A stretch of DNA of 11,423 bases from Sphaerochaetaceae bacterium (lineage in GTDB: Bacteria > Spirochaetota > Spirochaetia > Sphaerochaetales > Sphaerochaetaceae). Location: positions 1-11,423 of the forward strand of contig JAKSPF010000025.1 of assembly GCA_024405065.1 (NCBI GenBank). The letters run 5' to 3'. Positions 6,800-11,423 of this stretch are shown one piece after another. Position numbers and translations under genes: made by a program. The stretch's first letter is position 1; the number at the start of each line of letters is the position of its first letter. The notes under the pieces are model-generated. The model did not search any database and was not told where the DNA came from. It saw only the letters and a list, made by a program, of their open reading frames with translations.

Positions 6800-6828
6800 A
6801 ATATATACCCACCGATATATATTATCAA
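6800..6828 (-). promoter_or_regulatory. brnTA promoter with inverted-repeat operator
   Basis: On the minus strand, TTGATA (6828-6823) and TATATT (6805-6800) are separated by 17 bases, a good sigma-70 arrangement. The DNA between and over these boxes is a perfect inverted repeat, AATATATA at 6800-6807 and TATATATT at 6816-6823, with an 8-base spacer. A palindrome spanning both boxes fits negative autoregulation by BrnA, which is known for this family. Transcription would begin only about 7 bases before the brnT start codon. Confidence 0.6.
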
Positions 6829-6832
6829 GTAT

Positions 6833-6929
6833 AGAGCCGATTGCAAAATTCCATTCATGAATTTTGAACTTGCCTTTGCGTCTAAAAACACATTTTTGCA
6901 AATGGCTCTAAGCTGTTCCAATCGGCTTT
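6833..6929 (+). repeat. Dispersed repeat, copy B, with terminal inverted repeats
   Basis: This 97-bp segment is bounded by AGAGCCGATTG (6833-6843) and CAATCGGCTTT (6919-6929), inverted repeats matching at 10 of 11 positions. Inside is a perfect 8-bp hairpin, CAAAATTC (6844-6851), loop CATTCAT, GAATTTTG (6859-6866). The left part matches copy A at 44 of 48 positions. Compared with copy C, it seems to have lost an internal stretch that includes the antitoxin-like part. It fills the gap between the brnT and autotransporter promoters. No transposase is encoded, so it is a MITE-like element at most. Confidence 0.7.
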
Positions 6930-6949
6930 AAGGTAAATTCAATTTAGGA

Positions 6950-6978
6950 TTGACTTAAAAACCTAAGGGGATTATATG
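6950..6978 (+). promoter_or_regulatory. Candidate autotransporter promoter
   Basis: TTGACT (6950-6955) and TATATG (6973-6978) are 17 bases apart. Transcription would start near 6985, about at the first in-frame ATG of the autotransporter (6987), giving a nearly leaderless message. The -10 box overlaps a separate ATG at 6976 that has its own AAGGGG ribosome site. Confidence 0.4.
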
Positions 6979-7101
6979 TTTAACCAATGGTGTTCGGAAT
7001 GTCGGTTAAGCACAAAAATAATCACGCTACAGAAGGTTTTCGCGTTCGTAAAATTTCGTTTTTCAAAAGAAATCTGTTGTTTGCAGTCTATGGGGCGGTG
7101 A
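6976..7101 (+). other. Possible 41-codon leader ORF overlapping the autotransporter start
   Basis: ATG 6976 is preceded by AAGGGG (6965-6970) at a 5-base spacing, the only convincing ribosome site in this region. The frame gives a 41-residue peptide beginning MFNQWCSECR and ending in TGA at 7099-7101. It runs in a different frame from the autotransporter and overlaps its whole signal-sequence region. It resembles no known protein and may be fortuitous, a leader peptide, or the sign of a small frame-changing mutation near the start. Confidence 0.25.
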
Positions 7102-9269
7102 TTATGGCGGGCGGGTTTCTGCCTGAAATATATGCTACGGACACTTTGGAGGGAACACCTCAAAGAATATCGGGGGCAACCGTCTATACGGCAAACGTTG
7201 AACCGGGACAGCAATATACCAATGTCTTCGGTGTGCGTAACGGAAATACGAATTCGGAAAACTACGGTGCGGTAAATATCAATGAAGGTACTGTTACCAA
7301 TACTGTTTACGGATGCCGTGCCATCGGTGGTGCGGAGTCTTCTTCCGCATCCTGTAACAAAGTTAAAATCACCGACAGTACCGTAGGTACAGTGTACGGC
7401 GGTTATGCCTACGGAGGCAGTGATACTGCGAGCGTTCACAACAACATCGTAGACATAGACGGGGGAAACATTGGTTATGTTTATGGCGGAAGCTCTGACG
7501 GAACAATGATTTCCGTTGCAGGCAATAACGTCAATATAAAAAATGCCCAAATCGCCAAGACGGTTTACGGCGGTTGTGCTTTCAATAATTCATCATGGCT
7601 TTCCATGCTCCGTAACAACGTGGTAATTGAAAACTCAGCCGTCAACGGTTCTGTTTTCGGCGGCGATGCCAGCGGCTCTGCCCCCGCTTCAAACAGCAAT
7701 ACCGTTACCATCAGAGGAAATTCAATTATCAAGGGTTCTGTTTACGGCGGTTACGCATTAAACAGTGCAAATAGCGGCAATTCTGATGCCAAAAACAATA
7801 CGGTCATCATTGAAGGCGGAACGTTAAATAGCCATGTGTACGGCGGAGTAGGGCGCAGTGCCACCGGCAATACCATTGTCGTGAAAGGCGGAGATTTGTC
7901 CAATGCAGATCTGTTCGGTTATAGCGACGGCAGAAGGTCTCATGCCGATAACTCATTGGAGATTTGGGCGTCTGACGTAAAAATCAGGTCCGTTCAGAAT
8001 TTTGAGAACTATTACTTTTTTGTTCCCGACGATGTAGTTAATCAAGCAGACAAGTATATGCTTAGAGTCGGTACACCTGTTTACCTCAGCGGTACTAATG
8101 TCGGTATGGCAGTGCAGAACGGTGTTGTTCTCAATATCGGTGATACAATAAACCTTATTGACAAAACGGAAGGAACTCCGGACAAAGTCATGCTTGGCGG
8201 TAAAGAATTTAAAGGAGGAACTCTGTTTACCGACTATGATTTTGTCTTGGAACTTTCAGGTAATTCGCTGGTAGCAATCGCCGACAGAAAAGCACTCGGA
8301 GGAGGCAGACTGCCTGCAGGTAAGGCTAAACCTGAAACAAAGTCACTGGTGGAGGGACAGGTAGCTTCCGTTGCTTTGTTAAGTGAAGGAAATGAATTGG
8401 CTACAGGTCAGGCATTGACTGACGCAAAAACTGCAGCAAGTGCAGCCGCTGCCGAAGGAAAAAATTGGGCAGTTTTTGCAACCCTCGGAGGCGGCAAGTC
8501 ACGCTATAACACAGGTTCTCATGTAATTGTAAAATCCATTGATTTTGTTACCGGCTTAGCCAAAGAATTTTCAGGAAGTAAAGGAGACCTTCTGTTGGGC
8601 GTTTTCTTTGAAACAGGGCATGGAAATTACTCAACTCACAACTCTTTTGATAATAATGTTCTCGTAGACGGAGACGGCAAGGCACATTATTACGGCGGCG
8701 GACTGATGCTTCATTTAGAAGCACCCGAAGAAAAAGTGCTGTATTTTCAGGCAATAGGTCGTATAGGCGGTATGAACAACAACTGGGGTACGGATGACCT
8801 AAAAGAAAAAGTTTCGTACGGTACCCGCCATCTTTATTTCGGTGCCACTGCCGGTGTAGGACATCAGGGTAATATCGGAAAATACATCGGTTACGATATT
8901 TATGGTAAGTTTATGTGGAATCATCAAAACGGGGATGATGTTGATGTAAACGGTGAAAAGATACAGTTTCATGACATAGATTCCGTGAAAACCAGAATAG
9001 GTTTAAGAGTTGATTACGAGGGCGGCAAGGTTGTGAGACCTTTTCTTGGTTTGGCATGGGACAGGGAATTCAACGGAGAAGCCAATGCAAAGGTCAACGG
9101 CTATAGAATTGATGCCCCTACTCTCAATGGCAGTACAGGTCTTTTGGAATTAGGTATAAGTTGCAGACCGGGAAGTAAGTCAAACTGGCAATTGGATTTT
9201 GCGGCAACCGGTTACATCGGTGTACGTAAGGGATTGAGAGGCTCGGCACACTTTGTCTGTAACTTCTGA
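6987..9269 (+). CDS. Autotransporter with VYGG-repeat passenger
   Basis: This 760-residue type Va secreted surface protein begins with an extended signal region: basic residues to about 28, then NLLFAVYGAVIMAGGFLP, with cleavage after IYA-50. The passenger (about 51-440) carries eight VYGG-like turns at residues 107, 136, 165, 193, 223, 252, 284 and 309. They alternate with NNVVIENS-type strands, as in a beta-helix. An Ala-rich helical linker (about 452-490) leads into a C-terminal barrel from NWAVFATLGGGK (493) to the final VCNF-760, with the terminal Phe expected for BAM recognition. The passenger probably acts in adhesion or surface interaction; no catalytic motif is seen. The start could be ATG 6987 or 6999; neither has a Shine-Dalgarno. 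Repeat copy C begins at the stop codon. Confidence 0.88.
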   Translation: MVFGMSVKHKNNHATEGFRVRKISFFKRNLLFAVYGAVIMAGGFLPEIYATDTLEGTPQRISGATVYTANVEPGQQYTNVFGVRNGNTNSENYGAVNINEGTVTNTVYGCRAIGGAESSSASCNKVKITDSTVGTVYGGYAYGGSDTASVHNNIVDIDGGNIGYVYGGSSDGTMISVAGNNVNIKNAQIAKTVYGGCAFNNSSWLSMLRNNVVIENSAVNGSVFGGDASGSAPASNSNTVTIRGNSIIKGSVYGGYALNSANSGNSDAKNNTVIIEGGTLNSHVYGGVGRSATGNTIVVKGGDLSNADLFGYSDGRRSHADNSLEIWASDVKIRSVQNFENYYFFVPDDVVNQADKYMLRVGTPVYLSGTNVGMAVQNGVVLNIGDTINLIDKTEGTPDKVMLGGKEFKGGTLFTDYDFVLELSGNSLVAIADRKALGGGRLPAGKAKPETKSLVEGQVASVALLSEGNELATGQALTDAKTAASAAAAEGKNWAVFATLGGGKSRYNTGSHVIVKSIDFVTGLAKEFSGSKGDLLLGVFFETGHGNYSTHNSFDNNVLVDGDGKAHYYGGGLMLHLEAPEEKVLYFQAIGRIGGMNNNWGTDDLKEKVSYGTRHLYFGATAGVGHQGNIGKYIGYDIYGKFMWNHQNGDDVDVNGEKIQFHDIDSVKTRIGLRVDYEGGKVVRPFLGLAWDREFNGEANAKVNGYRIDAPTLNGSTGLLELGISCRPGSKSNWQLDFAATGYIGVRKGLRGSAHFVCNF
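7305..7922 (+). repeat. Eight passenger repeats of about 29 residues
   Basis: These are protein-level repeats inside the autotransporter. Each unit ends in V-Y/F-G-G, or a variant such as VYGC or LFGY. Spacings between consecutive turns are 29, 29, 28, 30, 29, 32 and 25 residues. Typical units contain N-N-x-V-x-I followed by G/N-x-x-x-G-x-VYGG. DNA identity between units is modest, so the array is old and not an unstable tandem DNA repeat. Confidence 0.85.
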
Positions 9270-9425
9270 TTGGCTCTCTCATAGAACGGTTATTGCAGAT
9301 TAGCCGGTTTGAGCATAGCAAGCTGAGCATCTGTAAGTTCTCCTGTTTCACAATCCTGCGAGCACAGTAAGCAGTTGAAAACACATTTTTGACTGCAAAG
9401 GCAAATTCAAGATTTATGAAGGAGT
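9268..9425 (-). repeat. Dispersed repeat, copy C (inverted), with antitoxin-derived segment
   Basis: Read on the minus strand, 9424-9391 carries the family core: TTCATAAATCTTGAATTTGC, then CTTTGCAGTC, parallel to copies A and B. It continues through CAAAAATGTGTTTTC and a unique stretch into a brnA-like segment (9340-9298), then ends near AGAGCCAATC (9277-9268). That end overlaps the autotransporter stop codon TGA (9267-9269). Relative to copy B, the 5-base centre of the AAAA-CACAT-TTTT hairpin is in opposite orientation. Compared with copy B, this copy is longer and probably closer to the full-length element. Confidence 0.7.
9290..9340 (-). pseudogene. brnA antitoxin remnant
   Basis: On the minus strand these bases read GELTDAQLAMLKPANLQ and then a TAA stop (9292-9290), closely parallel to EFTDEQLAMFKPVNPQ of the intact BrnA. 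At the DNA level 9298-9340 matches 6377-6419 at 37 of 43 bases. No start codon is available in frame: a TGA lies a few tens of codons upstream with no ATG after it. The whole ribbon-helix-helix half is absent. It is a fossil of the toxin-binding part only. Confidence 0.75.
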
Positions 9426-9468
9426 TTTGAAAGTTCCTCTACAGAATTCCATTTTTTGCAGAAACATT

Positions 9469-9497
9469 TTAAATGGTGAAAAATAGAAAAATATAAT
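9469..9497 (+). promoter_or_regulatory. Candidate phosphatase promoter
   Basis: A perfect TATAAT at 9492-9497 is preceded, with 17-base spacing, by a weak TTAAAT (9469-9474). Transcription would start near 9504, about 47 bases before the start codon at 9551. Confidence 0.45.
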
Positions 9498-9550
9498 AAG
9501 ATGTAAGAACCTATTATATGCTTTATTTACAGAAAAGAGGAACGATTACT

Positions 9551-10519
9551 ATGAAAACAGATAAGAAAATTTATTTATCCATCATTGCGATTCTCATTGT
9601 TGTTTCCGGTATACTGTCTGTATTTCTGATACAGTCAAACAACAGAAATCAAGAGCTTCAGGCACAAATCATAACCAAAGATCAGATGGTGTATGAAAAT
9701 CTGAAAGGAGCAACTGCATGGCAGATGTCAGCCGAGGCACAGGGACTTATGCTGCAGGCATTTGAAGTTGCAAAAAACAAATTGGATGACGCTATTGCCA
9801 AAAACGGCGGCACGGGAGATGGTCTCGCAATCATAACGGATGTAGATGATACTCTGGTTGACGGTGCACACTATACCACAGACATGATGCTGGGTGGAAA
9901 ACGGGACAATGTTCATTTTGCCCGATTCCTTATGACAGACGCATGCAATGTTCTGCCGGGAGCACTTGATTTTCTGAATTATGCCAAAGAAAACGGCGTA
10001 GAGATTTTTTATGTGACCAATCGTTCGGAAAAGGGCTATAAGTCAACGGATGAGGGTTATCAAAACAAAAACGGGTATGATGAGAATTGGGACAGTCTTA
10101 CAGATGACCTCGGAATATCCATGTATGACATTTCTCTGAAGCAGCTTAAGTATCTTGAATTTCCGTATGCGGACGAGGAGCATTTGATTGTTAATAAACC
10201 GGTAAAGAGTTCTCCCAAAAGCAAGGAATCGGCAAGACAGTCAATCATTGCAAAGGGCTTTCAGATTGCTATGCTTCTCGGTGATGATATCAATGATTTC
10301 ACAGATGACTTTGAAAAAGAAGCAGTCACCAGAGCAAAGCAGGCAACAGACGCTCCCTATAAGGATAAATGGGGTACTGAGTGGATTATATTACCGAACG
10401 CAGTATACGGAAGTTGGTATAACGCTATTGCGGAGAAAAATTATTCTTCTGTTTTTGAGAGCAATCGGTATACCGATTACCCTGTTTTGTGGGATGTATT
10501 CCAGTCAAAACACAAGTAA
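9551..10519 (+). CDS. e(P4)-type HAD acid phosphatase / 5'-nucleotidase, membrane anchored
   Basis: The start ATG 9551 is chosen because AGAGGA (9536-9541) precedes it, giving 322 residues; ATG 9518 in the same frame has no ribosome site. Residues 6-28 (IYLSIIAILIVVSGILSVFLIQ) form one N-terminal membrane anchor. The extracytoplasmic domain has HAD motif I DVDDT at 97-101 (nucleophile D97, acid D99), motif II VTNR at 155-158, and a lysine-rich segment 216-225 for motif III. Motif IV is LLGDDINDF at 242-250. LPNAVYGSWYNA (281-292) is typical of the lipoprotein e(P4) family, which dephosphorylates nucleotides and other small phosphates outside the cytoplasm. Odd: no lipobox cysteine, so an uncleaved helix replaces the lipid anchor. 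No adjacent gene is a clear partner. Confidence 0.92.
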   Translation: MKTDKKIYLSIIAILIVVSGILSVFLIQSNNRNQELQAQIITKDQMVYENLKGATAWQMSAEAQGLMLQAFEVAKNKLDDAIAKNGGTGDGLAIITDVDDTLVDGAHYTTDMMLGGKRDNVHFARFLMTDACNVLPGALDFLNYAKENGVEIFYVTNRSEKGYKSTDEGYQNKNGYDENWDSLTDDLGISMYDISLKQLKYLEFPYADEEHLIVNKPVKSSPKSKESARQSIIAKGFQIAMLLGDDINDFTDDFEKEAVTRAKQATDAPYKDKWGTEWIILPNAVYGSWYNAIAEKNYSSVFESNRYTDYPVLWDVFQSKHK

Positions 10520-10720
10520 ACATAAAGAGCTGATTGCAAAATTAAGCTTTGTGAAGAATGAACATGGATTTCCATCGCCAACCCAGTCGAGTTCAGGATG
10601 AGTATAGTCGTCACGGACGGTATGCTGCATTGCATCGATATCTTTCATAATAGACAAATCAAAGTCTGGCACAACAATGAACCTAGGTTCATTTATGCAA
10701 TAGTATACGGCAGATGGCAC
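10505..10720 (-). pseudogene. Unrecognised protein fragment
   Basis: The minus-strand frame reads convincingly protein-like from about 10735 to 10545 (for example NEPRFIVVPDFDLSIMKD, then HPELDWVGDGNPCSFF). It then runs into repeat copy D and stops inside the end of the phosphatase gene. The only start is a GTG at 10718 without a ribosome site. I recognise no family. It looks like an internal piece of a lost gene truncated at the repeat. Confidence 0.35.
10526..10543 (+). repeat. Dispersed repeat, partial copy D
   Basis: AGAGCTGATTGCAAAATT matches the left end of copy B (6833-6850) at 17 of 18 bases. Similarity fades after 10543, with only scattered matches such as TGAAC. It sits 7 bases after the phosphatase stop codon, at the boundary to a region of gene fragments. 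Confidence 0.55.
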
Positions 10721-10749
10721 TTCAAAAAGGATTACAATAGGTATGGCAT

Positions 10750-10860
10750 TTAATGATCTGATTTAAGTCCTGCACCACACATTGTTATCAGGCTGTCAGG
10801 AGTCCTTCCATGCTTTTCGCAGTAACAGAGGTAAGCAGCATAGTTTCCGGCAGTGGCTTT
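10750..10860 (-). pseudogene. Unrecognised protein fragment, C-terminal end
   Basis: A second minus-strand stretch reads KATAGNYAAYLCYCEKHG, then RTPDSLITMCGAGLKSDH, and a TAA at 10752-10750. It is in a different frame from the fragment at 10505-10720 and has no credible start; its 5' end meets the plus-strand regulator fragment near 10850. No family is recognised. It may be a remnant of a mobile-element gene. Confidence 0.25.
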
Positions 10861-11181
10861 AAAAAGATTTTTGATTTTTATCGCCGGGAAGTAAACTTTA
10901 GGTCCGAATTACATCCCACTTTCTATTCCAACGCTTCAACGTTCATAGTAAGACTCTTTAATTTGAATTATAAACAGGTTGGCATAGATTTTGGCATAAA
11001 TAATAATTTACTTGTTTTAGATACAATAAAAGCGAACAAATACATAACTATAACCGAGATTGCAACAACTACAAAAATTCCTCTTCGCACTGTTGGAAGA
11101 ATAATTAAAGATTTAAAAGTAAAAAATAAAATTGCACGTCATGGAACAAAAAACGGATATTGGGAAATACTTGAGAGCTAA
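10846..11181 (+). pseudogene. C-terminal fragment of an AlbA/HTH-type regulator (COG2865-like)
   Basis: From SGSGFKKIFDF (10846) the frame reads as the tail of the large family of ATP-binding/AlbA-domain predicted regulators. It has a conserved GSGF-K-I-F segment, a FIVRLFNLNYK strand, and then a winged helix-turn-helix: LLVLDTIKANKYITITEIA, then PLRTVGRIIKDLKVKNKIARHG, ending GYWEILES. Intact members are around 400-500 residues; the AlbA domain and the rest of the N-terminal part are missing. ATG 10810 has no ribosome site and its first residues are unrelated, so this is a truncated gene. It converges with and overlaps the small gene at 11178 by 3 bases. Confidence 0.7.
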
Positions 11182-11300
11182 ATTCTGAGATTGCATATCA
11201 GTCCTTCTTCATCATTGAATTCATCAAGTTCCTTTTCAAACTCTTTCATGAACTTTTTGTCTTTCTTTTCTTCTTCTTTCCAGAAATCTTCAACTGACAT
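11178..11300 (-). CDS. Small acidic protein, 40 residues
   Basis: This gene has a good ribosome site, AGAGG (11310-11306), 5 bases before ATG 11300. The product begins MSVEDFWKEEEKKDKKFMKE and is strongly charged and helix-prone through residue 31 (EFEKELDEFNDEE), with a short hydrophobic end (GLICNLRI). It is not recognised. An acidic helical peptide next to a possible mobile gene could be an antitoxin-like or regulatory peptide, but nothing in the sequence proves this. It is divergent from the gene at 11321 with only 20 bases between the start codons. Confidence 0.5.
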   Translation of the reverse strand: MSVEDFWKEEEKKDKKFMKEFEKELDEFNDEEGLICNLRI

Positions 11301-11320
11301 AAAAACCTCTTTATCTATCT

Positions 11321-11423
11321 ATGCCTTACATTTTTGGAAAAGTCCACAAAAATGAAGTAGGGACTTATATCTATACAAGTTCGGATATGGGTTATAAACT
11401 GGAAAAAAGGAAGATGATATGGC
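11321..11423 (+). CDS. Unidentified protein, N-terminal part only
   Basis: ATG 11321 opens a frame that runs off the window. It reads MPYIFGKVHKNEVGTYIYTS and then a Lys/Arg-rich stretch (KLEKRKM). It is the first start possible because TAA lies in frame at 11300. No Shine-Dalgarno is seen. Starts of this style occur in some transposases (IS1634-like), but 34 residues are too few to decide. Confidence 0.35.
   Translation, partial: MPYIFGKVHKNEVGTYIYTSSDMGYKLEKRKMIW

Noticed and set aside
6728..6931. Plus-strand frame of 67 residues
   Set aside because: Antisense to brnT at first, then reading repeat copy B; a by-product of the repeat, not a gene.
6972..7550. Minus-strand frame of 192 residues
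   Set aside because: Antisense shadow of the autotransporter repeats with no start signal and no family likeness.
7305..7922. CRISPR-like or tandem DNA repeat
   Set aside because: Periodicity is at protein level with diverged codons; there are no identical direct repeats with unique spacers.
9124..9384. Minus-strand frame of 86 residues through copy C
   Set aside because: It is in another frame from the brnA-like reading and runs on into the antisense of the autotransporter; such frames arise whenever the repeat is read in this register.

Overview
The window looks like chromosomal DNA from a diderm bacterium, most plausibly a host-associated spirochaete of the genus Treponema. The evidence is circumstantial. 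Two exported barrel-like proteins have short signal peptides, and there is a large classical autotransporter ending in Phe. A BrnT/BrnA toxin-antitoxin pair is present, and a small repeat recurs around short accessory genes. Composition is moderately AT-rich. No rRNA, tRNA, CRISPR array or complete insertion sequence is visible.

Left part (1-3754): the window opens inside an exported beta-rich protein whose frame runs back to the left edge, across a perfect 10-bp hairpin. It is followed by a 48-bp repeat copy and a possible promoter. Then comes a two-gene operon: a predicted ATPase of the PRK06851 type with an intact first P-loop and a decayed second one, and a 12-helix major facilitator transporter. 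These two genes read as more AT-rich than deoC or the autotransporter and may have been acquired.

Middle part (3974-6929): a secreted barrel-like protein closed by a textbook intrinsic terminator, a soluble family 2 glycosyltransferase (DPM1-like), and deoC (deoxyribose-phosphate aldolase). Facing deoC is a brnT-brnA locus on the minus strand, with a promoter carrying an AT-rich inverted repeat that is a likely BrnA autoregulatory site. A repeat copy with terminal inverted repeats lies just upstream of it.

Right part (6950-11423): a 760-residue autotransporter with eight passenger repeats of about 29 residues, each with a VYGG-type turn. A second, inverted repeat copy begins at its stop codon and contains a remnant of a brnA antitoxin gene. 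Next is an e(P4)-type HAD acid phosphatase held by an N-terminal membrane anchor instead of a lipid. The end is a gene-poor scar: a partial repeat, two unrecognised fragments, the C-terminal piece of an AlbA/HTH-type regulator, a 40-residue acidic gene, and the start of an unidentified gene.

The most unusual signal is the small repeat family (1231, 6833, 9268, 10526). One copy includes antitoxin-derived sequence about 82-88% identical to the resident brnA, and the copies cluster at gene ends, promoters and degraded genes. I did not find a convincing new multi-gene defence or biosynthetic system.
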